Source: a virus
Length of the DNA stretch: 55,699 bases
Virus record (IMG/VR): IMGVR_UViG_3300032087_006210
Coordinates: 1 to 55,699 of that record
Direction: 5' to 3' (one strand)
Part shown: positions 38,850-45,676 of the stretch, piece after piece
How positions within the stretch are numbered: position 1 is the stretch's first letter
How the letters are laid out: each line of letters opens with the position of its first letter
Made by a program: the position numbers and the translations under genes
Notes under the pieces: generated by a model
Told to the model about the DNA's origin: nothing
Seen by the model: the letters and a program-made list of their open reading frames with translations, nothing else
Databases searched by the model: none

Positions 38850-39059
38850 ATGGAAACAAATAAGAGCCATCAAATGGAATCTTTTCTTGAAAACATGGGC
38901 CAGCAATTGTTTGGCCGCAGTCGCGAGGTTTCTTCCGACAACCAATTGTGCATTTCATGCGGCGCAGATGCAAATCATTTCCGTGATGAAATTTCACGCA
39001 AAGAGTACGGCATATCTAAGCTGTGTCAAACGTGTCAAGATTCTGTGTTTGGGGGTTGA
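38850..39059 (+). CDS. Small zinc-finger-like protein
   Basis: A 69-residue protein with CISCGADANHF and LCQTCQDS, a four-Cys zinc ribbon in its second half. Its stop codon TGA is part of the TTGACA -35 box of the next gene. Confidence 0.65.
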   Translation: METNKSHQMESFLENMGQQLFGRSREVSSDNQLCISCGADANHFRDEISRKEYGISKLCQTCQDSVFGG

Positions 39060-39083
39060 CATTTGCACAGATAGCTGTTAAAT
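39056..39083 (+). promoter_or_regulatory. Leaderless promoter, 10-nt class
   Basis: TTGACA, 16 nt, TTAAAT; 10 nt to ATG 39094 in GTTATGAG. Confidence 0.65.
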
Positions 39084-39093
39084 TTTTTTTGTT

Positions 39094-39726
39094 ATGAGAA
39101 TGACCGTCAAAGAAGTCACACAGAAAGTTGGTTCGTTGTCCAAGCCGTCCAAGATGCCGGGCCACGGATACAGCACGCCAGCAAAAGATTGTATCACGGG
39201 CAGCAAGCTGGCCAAGATAGTTGATTCTATCTGTTCAATTTGCTACGCCAAAAAAGGCCGTTATGTTTTTCCGAATGTTATCGCGGCAATGGAAAAACGG
39301 TTAAAATCTTTAAGTAGTTTGCATTGGGTGGACTACATGGTTTTTCTTATCGGCAAGCAAGAGAAGAGCGGATATTTTCGCTGGCATGATAGCGGCGATG
39401 TTCAAGGTGTCTGGCATCTTGAGAAGATTGCAGAGGTTGCAAGGCGATTGCCCAACATTAAATTTTGGTTGCCAACCAGAGAATACGGTTTCGTGCGGGA
39501 GTGGATGAAATTCGCTAAAGTGCCAAAAAATTTGACAATAAGACTGTCCGCTTACATGATAGACGGCAAGCCGCCAACTAGCTTGGCAAAAAAATTAGGA
39601 TTAACAACAAGCGGTGTTTCTCCTGACGGGTTCAACTGTCCAGCCTCAAAACAGGACAACCAGTGCGCCGAGTGCCGCGCTTGTTGGGACGGTTCGGTTG
39701 AGAATATCAATTACAAAAAGCACTGA
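39094..39726 (+). CDS. Gp88-like phage protein
   Basis: A 210-residue protein. The layout CSICYAKKGRYVFPNVIAAM, YFRWHDSGDVQGVWHLEKI, FWLPTREYGFV and a Cys-rich end (NCPASKQDNQCAECRACWDG, then SVENINYKKH) matches the mycobacteriophage 'gene 88' family widespread in phages. Six or more conserved Cys could hold a metal or iron-sulfur cluster. Function of the family is unknown to me. Confidence 0.75.
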   Translation: MRMTVKEVTQKVGSLSKPSKMPGHGYSTPAKDCITGSKLAKIVDSICSICYAKKGRYVFPNVIAAMEKRLKSLSSLHWVDYMVFLIGKQEKSGYFRWHDSGDVQGVWHLEKIAEVARRLPNIKFWLPTREYGFVREWMKFAKVPKNLTIRLSAYMIDGKPPTSLAKKLGLTTSGVSPDGFNCPASKQDNQCAECRACWDGSVENINYKKH

Positions 39727-39736
39727 GGTTGATAAA

Positions 39737-39763
39737 AAAAATCTCCGAAAGGAGATTTTTTTT
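39737..39763 (+). terminator. Intrinsic terminator
   Basis: AAAAATCTCC / GGAGATTTTT with GAAA loop and T run, directly before palindrome copy 8. Confidence 0.85.
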
Positions 39764-39765
39764 CC

Positions 39766-39812
39766 TTGACATCTAACAGGCTGCGGGGTCGCCGCGCCGC
39801 GTTAGATTACAA
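39766..39812. repeat. 47-bp attC-like palindrome, copy 8 (diverged)
   Basis: TTGACATCTAACA on the left, GCGTTAGATTACAA on the right, core GGCTGCGGGGTCGCCGCGCCG. Both R boxes (ATCTAAC, GTTAGAT) are intact while the outer arm pairs are weakened. It closes the array. Confidence 0.8.
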
Positions 39813-39972
39813 ATTTATTAAAATTTTATAATTATATATCGCGCCCTTTATTTGTTATTAAGTTATTTATAATTCACTTATTTGTATTTGCCTTATTTAC
39901 AATTTATTTATTTACAATTATATTATTTACTTATTTAGTGTTTATTTATTTAGCTTTTTATTATTTACAATT
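39813..39972. other. A/T-rich low-complexity segment, possible unwinding region
   Basis: No gene. Repeats of TTATTTACAATT and TTATTTA occur several times (39885-39970). It lies where the direction of genes changes from plus to minus. Confidence 0.4.
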
Positions 39973-40164
39973 CTATTTTTTATCCGGCCCATTATATATT
40001 ATTACATTGACATATTCGCTATCTTCGTAATCGTTGAGTGCCATGTTGCCGGTCGCCGCTTCCCACATACGAGAGATCTTCACCTTGTTGGAGGTCGTGG
40101 AGCTTTGCTCCACGACCTCCCTCCGCATATCCTCGATATGCTTACGCTGTTTTTGACTTGACAT
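39973..40164 (-). CDS. Small unknown protein with internal hairpin
   Basis: A 63-residue polar protein (MSSQKQRKHIEDMRREVVEQ...) whose start overlaps the end of the RuvB-like gene by 23 bases. Its mRNA contains a perfect 14-bp hairpin (40090-40120). Unknown. Confidence 0.5.
   Translation of the reverse strand: MSSQKQRKHIEDMRREVVEQSSTTSNKVKISRMWEAATGNMALNDYEDSEYVNVIIYNGPDKK
40090..40120 (-). other. Perfect 14-bp hairpin inside a coding region
   Basis: GGAGGTCGTGGAGC / GCTCCACGACCTCC with a TTT loop. Each arm contains GGAG or CTCC, so folding could hide or expose a ribosome-site-like sequence. Confidence 0.7.
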
Positions 40165-41086
40165 CTGTATCAATATAATCGCTACCTGCCTTGGTGATAT
40201 GCCGCTTGCCGTCGATCTTAATAAGATTTTTCTTCATCAAATAAAGTTCAACGTCACGTTGAATCGCAGTACGACTCATGCCAGTTTTCGCGCACAACTC
40301 CTGCAACGATGCCTGACCTTCCTCGCGCAAAATCTTGAGAATTTTTTTCTCAATGTGACTCACGCCCAACGGATTGATACCCAACTGGTCGCAGAAGTCA
40401 GGGAAATCAGATTCCATGAATATCTTCGACCCCTTCGCGGAGCAAAACAACTCAATATCTTTTGCTCGTTTAACACAATCTCGCGCATTGCCGCGAGACG
40501 TTTCAGCCAACTTGACCAGCACCGATTCCTCAAACGAAATATCTTCGCATTGAGATTCAAGAATTTTTGCCAATTCAGATGCAGAATAATCCTCAAAATC
40601 AACTGTCGTGAGGCGATCTTTGAGCGGCGGGAACAACTTGTCTGGCTCGGTTGTAGCAAACAAAAAAGTCTGCTTCTTGAAGTCAAACGGGTATTCGCCG
40701 TCGCGCCAACGAAAGTCGCGGGTATGTCCGCGCTCAGTATTAAATACCGTGAGGAACGCATTGGTTACGTCCTTGGGCAACTCATGTGCCTCGTCGAACA
40801 ATACGGTGATCTCGTTGTCCATGACGAGCGGAATATAAATCTGGTCGAAGAATCCCTCCAGATTTTTTATTGTGGAGCAGTTAAGCTCAAGAAATGGGCG
40901 GGACTTACCATCTTGATTGCTCAAGTTACTGGCAAATTGCCGCGCAAACTCAGTTTTACCCAACCCCTTGGCCCCAACGAGCAATAGGAACGGGCAAATA
41001 CTTGTATTTTCAAACGCTTTTAAATAAAATTTTAAGCGTTTCTTGACGTTGTTTTGTCCAAACAGTTCAGCAAATGGTTCTGACAT
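40142..41086 (-). CDS. ruvB: RuvB-like Holliday junction helicase
   Basis: A 314-residue AAA+ ATPase. Walker A GAKGLGKTEFA (near 38-48), Walker B VLFDEAHEL, sensor 1 FATTEPDKL, arginine-finger LKDRL, then a winged helix (LCAKTGMSRTAIQRDVELYL; LIKIDGKRHITKAG) as in RuvB. It would drive branch migration in recombination-dependent replication. No ruvA is visible. It is two bases downstream of the next gene in the same operon. Confidence 0.8.
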   Translation of the reverse strand: MSEPFAELFGQNNVKKRLKFYLKAFENTSICPFLLLVGAKGLGKTEFARQFASNLSNQDGKSRPFLELNCSTIKNLEGFFDQIYIPLVMDNEITVLFDEAHELPKDVTNAFLTVFNTERGHTRDFRWRDGEYPFDFKKQTFLFATTEPDKLFPPLKDRLTTVDFEDYSASELAKILESQCEDISFEESVLVKLAETSRGNARDCVKRAKDIELFCSAKGSKIFMESDFPDFCDQLGINPLGVSHIEKKILKILREEGQASLQELCAKTGMSRTAIQRDVELYLMKKNLIKIDGKRHITKAGSDYIDTDVKSKTA

Positions 41087-41087
41087 A

Positions 41088-41354
41088 TCAATCGAATGTG
41101 GTTAACTTGTATGCGATTTTTTCTTGCACCGCATCAGCAGCAGAAGAAGTGTCCTCTACTGGAGCAGGTTTGTCAACAATTTTTTTAAAAAGTTCATCGT
41201 TGAATTTTCTACCAATAACAACATCGTCATCATCACCAAGTCCTGCTGCGATTAAATCGCGCAATTTTACGGTCATTAAACTGACGCTGCCTTTCTTACG
41301 TCCGCTGCCTTTCTTGCGCGGCGTACCGTCTTTATTGTAAGTGACCTTGGCCAT
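41088..41354 (-). CDS. Small basic/acidic protein upstream of ruvB
   Basis: An 88-residue protein with a basic, GK-rich start (MAKVTYNKDGTPRKKGSGRK...) and an acidic middle (GLGDDDDVV). Looks like a nucleic-acid-binding accessory protein. Leaderless promoter upstream. Confidence 0.6.
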   Translation of the reverse strand: MAKVTYNKDGTPRKKGSGRKKGSVSLMTVKLRDLIAAGLGDDDDVVIGRKFNDELFKKIVDKPAPVEDTSSAADAVQEKIAYKLTTFD

Positions 41355-41360
41355 GCGAAA

Positions 41361-41389
41361 AATATATGTCAGTCAACATATCATGTCAA
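41361..41389 (-). promoter_or_regulatory. Leaderless promoter of the ruvB operon, 6-nt class
   Basis: TTGACA, 17 nt, TATATT, then TTTCGC and ATG. The spacer repeats TTGAC, giving a tandem TTGACATGATATGTTGAC. Confidence 0.75.
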
Positions 41390-41443
41390 CTTTTTTTTAA
41401 ATATTTTTTTTAATAACTTTTTTTGATGTATATTATATGTGGT

Positions 41444-41716
41444 ATGTCAAGTCTTAAATTCACCAATTACGAGGGACAAAAATATGAATTAAAAATACGT
41501 AAACCGCGAAAAGAAATTGAGGCTGAGGGAATTTGCTATCCGCCCAAGGACGGAGGTTGCGCCAAAATTTTAATAAATCCTCATCAAGATGATGATAATT
41601 ACAATGAAACTTTAATTCATGAATTGAGTCACGCATTTTTCTGGGGAACTGACGAGGAAAAAATTACTTATTTCGCTAAAAAACTTTCACAAATTTTAAA
41701 AAAATTGGGGCGTTGA
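41444..41716 (+). CDS. Small HExxH putative metalloprotease
   Basis: A 90-residue protein from MSSLKFTNYEGQKY. LIHELSHAFFWGTDEEKITY holds a zincin HExxH motif with a downstream Glu, as in minimal SprT or M48-like proteases. It is the only plus-strand gene in the right arm and is divergent from the ruvB operon. The longer start at 41423 lies within the -10 region and is less likely. Confidence 0.65.
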   Translation: MSSLKFTNYEGQKYELKIRKPRKEIEAEGICYPPKDGGCAKILINPHQDDDNYNETLIHELSHAFFWGTDEEKITYFAKKLSQILKKLGR

Positions 41717-41794
41717 ACATCTATGTTTATGATTAGAAATACACTTTTTGTATTTACAATGTGAAACATACGATGAAACTACTTTTCAACTATA

Positions 41795-42149
41795 CTTGTT
41801 ATTTAGCAAAAAATCATTCATAATTTGGGTTATTTAAAATATCCTTTATTTGTTTATTTGCCGCTCGTAATTCAAACATCAACCTTCCGCGCAATTCTAA
41901 TAAATTTTTTTCAGCTTGTTTACGTTGTTTCTTGTCGCCAAATTTTAATAAATTTTTATTTAAATTTATCTCGTTGTCATAAAATTGTTCGTCATACATA
42001 TATTTGGTATAATATTGTTCATAATTTGAATGCTTATATTTCGCAAAATATCGTTCATAATTCCAACAAATTTAAAAAAATTTAATTTAATGCTTTTAAA
42101 TTTTAAAAAATTTTGGGCATTATATTTGGCAATATTTCATTCACAATTA
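41795..42149 (-). repeat. Four dispersed 31-bp repeats
   Basis: Minus-strand units of type AATTATGAACAATATTATAC followed by CAAATATA occur at 41795-41826, 41996-42027, 42031-42062 and 42115-42149. Two are tandem. Each lies at the border of a small gene; one holds the start codon at 41999. Confidence 0.65.
41814..41999 (-). CDS. Small helical protein
   Basis: A 61-residue highly charged helical protein (MYDEQFYDNEINLNKNLLKF...). It begins and ends within copies of the 31-bp repeat; the last residues NYE plus stop come from the repeat itself. Confidence 0.5.
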   Translation of the reverse strand: MYDEQFYDNEINLNKNLLKFGDKKQRKQAEKNLLELRGRLMFELRAANKQIKDILNNPNYE

Positions 42150-42320
42150 GGCGTTTTCGTCGCGCCCCAAATCAATCTTCGGATTGTTCACAACCTGACG
42201 CATGATCTCGATGATGAGTTCGTCGCGGGGGTCTTTGGGTTTGAAGTCGGCCTCATTAGAAAATATTTTTTCTAATGTTTCAAGATCATAGTCTCCAATT
42301 TTAATTGTTACTGATTTCAT
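42147..42320 (-). CDS. Small acidic protein
   Basis: A 57-residue protein (MKSVTIKIGDYDLETLEKIF...) with a helical C-terminus (DELIIEIMRQVVNN). Stops at a copy of the 31-bp repeat and overlaps the upstream membrane protein gene by 20 bases. Confidence 0.55.
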   Translation of the reverse strand: MKSVTIKIGDYDLETLEKIFSNEADFKPKDPRDELIIEIMRQVVNNPKIDLGRDENA

Positions 42321-42552
42321 TATTTATTTTATTATATTCTTTATCTATTTTTTGTCTATAATATAGAGTCATTTCTTCGTCTACCTTTTGTTCGTATCCC
42401 CTCTGGAACGAAATAAAACCAAATATAAACCACATACAATGTATTAGTATACCTGTTATTAAATCTACTTTACCTATAATTAAAGCAAGTAATAAAAACA
42501 CACTTAATATTAACATTATATTCTTATGTATTATATATTGTATTTGATTCAT
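42301..42552 (-). CDS. Two-helix membrane protein
   Basis: An 83-residue protein with two hydrophobic segments (IMLILSVFLLLALIIG and LITGILIHCMWFIFGFISF) and a charged cytoplasmic tail. Could be a holin-like or superinfection protein; no specific evidence. Confidence 0.6.
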   Translation of the reverse strand: MNQIQYIIHKNIMLILSVFLLLALIIGKVDLITGILIHCMWFIFGFISFQRGYEQKVDEEMTLYYRQKIDKEYNKINNEISNN

Positions 42553-42726
42553 TTAAATTTTAATAAATTTTGGGGAAAGAGAGAGGCTGGCGAGAGAGAA
42601 AGGGGGCGTAGTACATATTTTTTAAATTTCCTTATATTTTTTTAAATATTTTAAATAATTTACTTTCTACTCTATTTATGTTTACCTATTGTTATTTATT
42701 TATTCTTATAGAGAATTATGTACGAA
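42553..42726. other. Intergenic region without a gene
   Basis: A purine-rich stretch (GAGAGAGG...GAGAGAGAAAGGGGG, 42589-42610) followed by A/T-rich sequence. No coding signal seen. Confidence 0.5.
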
Positions 42727-43143
42727 TTATATATTTTCGTAACAATGAATGAATAATGGGGTATAATCACCAACATACGCTGAAACTACGTTATATTCCA
42801 TAAATTCATGCGCTTCTTCAAGTGACATACCATCACGTTCACGCAAAATATCAATACACTTATGGTAAGAATAAGAAATACTTTGCGAATTACCATCCCA
42901 ACCAATAATAGCATCATCAAAGCCATCAGCAAATACTGACTCAGGAAAATTTTCCTCCAGTTCAATGCGCCGCTCAGACTTGGAAACAATGTCTCCCTCA
43001 GTCTCCAGCTTGTTCACCAGAGCAGTCAATTTGTGATACTGTTCTTCGTAGAACTCGCGAGTGTAACCCTCGTTGTGAGGTGCAGACATTTCAACTTGGC
43101 ACTTGCTGATTTGAGCTTTGATCTGATTTATGTCAGTAGTCAT
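42727..43143 (-). CDS. Unknown acidic protein
   Basis: A 138-residue protein (MTTDINQIKAQISKCQVEMS...) with an N-terminal helical hairpin and an acidic centre (NFPESVFADGFDDAIIGWDG). Leaderless promoter upstream. No family recognised. Confidence 0.6.
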   Translation of the reverse strand: MTTDINQIKAQISKCQVEMSAPHNEGYTREFYEEQYHKLTALVNKLETEGDIVSKSERRIELEENFPESVFADGFDDAIIGWDGNSQSISYSYHKCIDILRERDGMSLEEAHEFMEYNVVSAYVGDYTPLFIHCYENI

Positions 43144-43149
43144 GCAAAA

Positions 43150-43178
43150 ACAATATCATGCGTCCTTCGATGCGTCAA
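43150..43178 (-). promoter_or_regulatory. Leaderless promoter, 6-nt class
   Basis: TTGACG, 17 nt, TATTGT, TTTTGC, ATG. Shares TGATATTGTTTT with the uvsE promoter. Confidence 0.6.
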
Positions 43179-43359
43179 CATCTTTTTCAGACTTTTTTTC
43201 AATTTTTTCCAACGCATATTCCATGCTGCTCCACTCATATTTAAAACTTTTCTCCCATTCTTGTTGCGCTTCTTCGTCATTGTCGGCCCAAAAATAGATA
43301 TTGCTCCAATCTTTTGCGCCTTTTATTCTGTATTTTGCGGCGTATTGTTGTTTAGACAT
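43156..43359 (-). CDS. Small unknown protein
   Basis: A 67-residue acidic, W/Y-rich protein (MSKQQYAAKYRIKGAKDWSN...). Its end overlaps the promoter of the next gene. Eight-base overlap with the upstream membrane protein gene. Confidence 0.55.
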   Translation of the reverse strand: MSKQQYAAKYRIKGAKDWSNIYFWADNDEEAQQEWEKSFKYEWSSMEYALEKIEKKSEKDVDASKDA

Positions 43360-43498
43360 GATGTATTACAATGTAATGAACAAGTGAAATGATTAAAATT
43401 GAGGTGAACATAAGCCCTAGAAGCACCAAAATCAGCAGCAAATTCTCATTAAATTTTTTTAAAACTTTTTCGATTTGTAGTTTTTGTTTTTCGCCCAT
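43352..43498 (-). CDS. Tail-anchored small membrane protein
   Basis: A 48-residue protein (MGEKQKLQIEKVLKKFNENL...) ending in one hydrophobic segment (LLILVLLGLMFTSILIISLV). Confidence 0.55.
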   Translation of the reverse strand: MGEKQKLQIEKVLKKFNENLLLILVLLGLMFTSILIISLVHYIVIHHV

Positions 43499-43502
43499 GT
43501 AT

Positions 43503-43721
43503 TTAAACTAAATCGTAATTGCTTACGCCTTCAAGTATATGCCCCAATAATTCGTTCAATGTTTCAATTTGTTCTTCTGTATATTCGCTTCTTGTGCCGT
43601 GATACATTTCGTGCAAGTATTTTAAATCGTCTCCCTTGAAGTTAAGTGTCACTTCTTTTTCTGAAATAAACGTGCCTCCCAAATCGGCATCCTGTCTTGT
43701 ATGTGATTCAACTAATTCCAT
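43503..43721 (-). CDS. Small acidic protein
   Basis: A 72-residue protein (MELVESHTRQDADLGGTFIS...), probably alpha/beta with a long acidic helix (YTEEQIETLNELLGHIL). Unknown. Confidence 0.55.
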   Translation of the reverse strand: MELVESHTRQDADLGGTFISEKEVTLNFKGDDLKYLHEMYHGTRSEYTEEQIETLNELLGHILEGVSNYDLV

Positions 43722-43722
43722 A

Positions 43723-43926
43723 TTAAATATCTCCTGCTGCGACTGTCGCTGAGTTTTCCCTTGCTTTTACCAAAATATAATCGAGCGATTCTTGCACTTG
43801 TTGTCTACCCCAACGGGTTGTAATTACCGTTTGCCCTGCTGCTCTTTCGATTGAAACAACCGTATCAAGATTAAATAATATTTCTTGATTAGTGTTTTGA
43901 TCTGTCAGTTGAATTAAATGCGCCAT
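43723..43926 (-). CDS. FlbD-like small protein
   Basis: A 67-residue protein following the FlbD pattern: LTDQNTNQEILFNLDTVVSI, then TVITTRWGRQQVQESLDYI (strand-turn-strand then 'V.ES...I' helix). FlbD-like proteins are a broad small-beta family; a flagellar link is not implied. Confidence 0.5.
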   Translation of the reverse strand: MAHLIQLTDQNTNQEILFNLDTVVSIERAAGQTVITTRWGRQQVQESLDYILVKARENSATVAAGDI

Positions 43927-44065
43927 TTTCTATATCGTCTTGGTCAGTAGTTGCTACTGCTCTAAACTTATCATACTTTTTTGCTGGTTTTTTCCAGTCG
44001 ATTTCATCAAAATTTTTTTTAAATTCTGACGAAAAACAGTTTCTTGGTTTATCTCCTTTACCCAT
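43889..44065 (-). CDS. Small 'MGKGDKPR' phage protein
   Basis: A 58-residue protein starting MGKGDKPRNCFSSEFKKNFD with a W-rich EIDWKKP motif. Similar short 'MGKGDxPR...Y...I' proteins recur in phages and bacteria. Overlaps the next gene by 38 bases in another frame. Confidence 0.55.
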   Translation of the reverse strand: MGKGDKPRNCFSSEFKKNFDEIDWKKPAKKYDKFRAVATTDQDDIENGAFNSTDRSKH

Positions 44066-44068
44066 AAA

Positions 44069-44287
44069 TTATTTATTTGCTTCTAAAATGGCTTTGCGTT
44101 CCCATTTTTTTTGCAATTTATTTAAATCATCTATCAACTTGACTTCCATTTTGAGCGTGTAGGTATTTTGCCAACTCGCTATGCTATTGATGAGGCGATC
44201 AAATTCTACTTTAGCAAACGGCATATTTTGATTTAATTCGTTTAATCTATTTGATGCTTTGCCGTAGTTGAGTTTTATTTTATTCAT
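44069..44287 (-). CDS. Small basic helical protein
   Basis: A 72-residue protein from MNKIKLNYGKASNRLNELNQ, mostly helical and Lys-rich at the end. The ATG at 44287 overlaps the stop of the upstream gene by eight bases. Confidence 0.5.
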   Translation of the reverse strand: MNKIKLNYGKASNRLNELNQNMPFAKVEFDRLINSIASWQNTYTLKMEVKLIDDLNKLQKKWERKAILEANK

Positions 44288-44657
44288 TGTCTTTAACAAA
44301 TTTCGCTATATCTAGTTGCTCTTGAAAATTTTCGTAAAGAAATTCGTCTGATAAATCGCTATTAGAGGGGTCGTAGTCAGGGTCTAAAAACGGATGCGCT
44401 TGAAATTCATTTGCGGTAATTTGTACGCGAGACTCTTTCTTCCAAGGACGCTTGGCCTCTTTGCATTTTGGGCAATTAAATTTAATAGTCGGGCCATCAA
44501 AATCAGAATCTACTTTTACTATATCAACTTCTTCTGTCATATAGTTTGGTATTTCTCGCTTTGATTCATCTTCCCGATAACAATCCTCGCAGAATACCCA
44601 TGTAATTATATCACGCGAGTTGCCATTCTGAAATTTTAAATAATTTTCACCGATCAT
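44280..44657 (-). CDS. Zinc-ribbon protein
   Basis: A 125-residue protein with CEDC (near residue 23) and CPKC (near 62), forming a split zinc ribbon, and an acidic C-terminus (DPDYDPSNSDLSDEFLYENF). Possibly a nucleic-acid-binding regulator. Confidence 0.6.
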   Translation of the reverse strand: MIGENYLKFQNGNSRDIITWVFCEDCYREDESKREIPNYMTEEVDIVKVDSDFDGPTIKFNCPKCKEAKRPWKKESRVQITANEFQAHPFLDPDYDPSNSDLSDEFLYENFQEQLDIAKFVKDNE

Positions 44658-44662
44658 GTTTT

Positions 44663-44866
44663 TTAATCGTCAATGTCATCCCAATTATTCACAACGCTCA
44701 ACAAAATTGATGCTGCTTCATCATATTTGGCTGCTTGAGATTTGTAATATTCCTTGTCTTGCTTGGAATTTTTTTTAGAAATACGCTTCTTCGACTTTTC
44801 TGCGAGCAAATTTGCATAATGTCGAGCCGCGATTTGAGCTTGTCGGATGCCTTCGTATGTGGTCAT
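44663..44866 (-). CDS. Small basic helical protein
   Basis: A 67-residue protein (MTTYEGIRQAQIAARHYANL...) with a basic central part (EKSKKRISKKNSKQDKEYYK). Four-base overlap with the glycosylase gene upstream, so likely co-regulated. Confidence 0.5.
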   Translation of the reverse strand: MTTYEGIRQAQIAARHYANLLAEKSKKRISKKNSKQDKEYYKSQAAKYDEAASILLSVVNNWDDIDD

Positions 44867-45546
44867 TTCTCTAAAACTTTGCTCCAGTAGCGAGAATTTT
44901 TGCGATTCTGGTTCTTATCCCAATAAATGCAACGTGCCATGTACGGTGCAATGTCACGGTCTGCACTACGTTGTAGCCAATCTGCCTCAATATCGTTGTA
45001 TAACTTGGCATTTTTGCTTTGGTTTAATCCATAAACTTGAAACAAATGAGTGTCCATGCAAACAACTTGAGCTTCAAGTGGAAACATCATTTCGATTGCG
45101 AACGAAGTTTTCGCTTTGCCCAACCCAAGAATGCTTTTGGCAAGCCGATCACGCCACTCAGTCCATCCTTCACCAGTATTACGAGCGAGGTAGTCACTAG
45201 GATTGCCCCAAAAAGCATCAGAAAACTTGCCGATATAATTAGTTCGATTATTCTGCATACCAACCCTTGTCTCTTTGATGCGTCTGAATAAATCGTCCGA
45301 ATCATAATTCCAGAGTCGCATTTGCGGTTCGTCCTCGTATTGCCATTTGCTGAATTGTTTGATTGCATTATATCCTTTACAGTTGTTTTTCCAACTTGTA
45401 TGTACTGACATAAACGCAAACAAATATCTGCGAAATATCGCGCTTTGCGATTGTGGTTTCAATTCGCCCCAATAATCATTATATGCGGCAATATCCTTAT
45501 CTTTGATTGAATCAAAGAACTTTTCAACTTTTTCTGTTTGAATCAT
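44863..45546 (-). CDS. HhH-GPD type DNA glycosylase-like protein
   Basis: A 227-residue protein from MIQTEKVEKFF. The helix-hairpin-helix with catalytic Asp region reads LAKSILGLGKAKTSFAIEMM, then VVCMDTHLFQVYGL, matching the 'G.G..kA......D.h..rv' pattern of base-excision glycosylases; the Asp is in MDTH. The Lys of bifunctional enzymes is possibly K in GLGKAK. It may remove damaged or modified bases, or protect against host base modification. It is co-transcribed with neighbours. Confidence 0.65.
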   Translation of the reverse strand: MIQTEKVEKFFDSIKDKDIAAYNDYWGELKPQSQSAIFRRYLFAFMSVHTSWKNNCKGYNAIKQFSKWQYEDEPQMRLWNYDSDDLFRRIKETRVGMQNNRTNYIGKFSDAFWGNPSDYLARNTGEGWTEWRDRLAKSILGLGKAKTSFAIEMMFPLEAQVVCMDTHLFQVYGLNQSKNAKLYNDIEADWLQRSADRDIAPYMARCIYWDKNQNRKNSRYWSKVLEK

Positions 45547-45676
45547 TTTTAGCAACAATTTGATTTAAAACTTTCAACAAGGCAACTTCCTCTGTTTTGA
45601 GAGGCGCGATCTCGTCGTGAAGTAACTCTAGCATAGCAATGTCATGCTCGTCAACAATTATTTCAACTTTTTTCAT
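45524..45676 (-). CDS. Small helical protein
   Basis: A 50-residue acidic helix-rich protein (MKKVEIIVDEHDIAMLELLH...). Overlaps the glycosylase start by 23 bases. Confidence 0.45.
   Translation of the reverse strand: MKKVEIIVDEHDIAMLELLHDEIAPLKTEEVALLKVLNQIVAKNDSNRKS

Noticed and set aside
31357-39812. Palindromes read as a CRISPR array
   Set aside because: Copies are about 0.5-2 kb apart with genes between them, and no cas genes are present.
40199-40987. 262-codon plus-strand frame opposite ruvB
   Set aside because: Complementary strand of a clear AAA+ ATPase gene.
42301-42552. Two-helix membrane protein as holin
   Set aside because: Topology alone is not enough; it is far from the hydrolase gene and among early genes.
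43723-43926. FlbD-like protein as evidence for flagellar interference
   Set aside because: The similarity is to a short generic pattern; no other flagellar gene is near.
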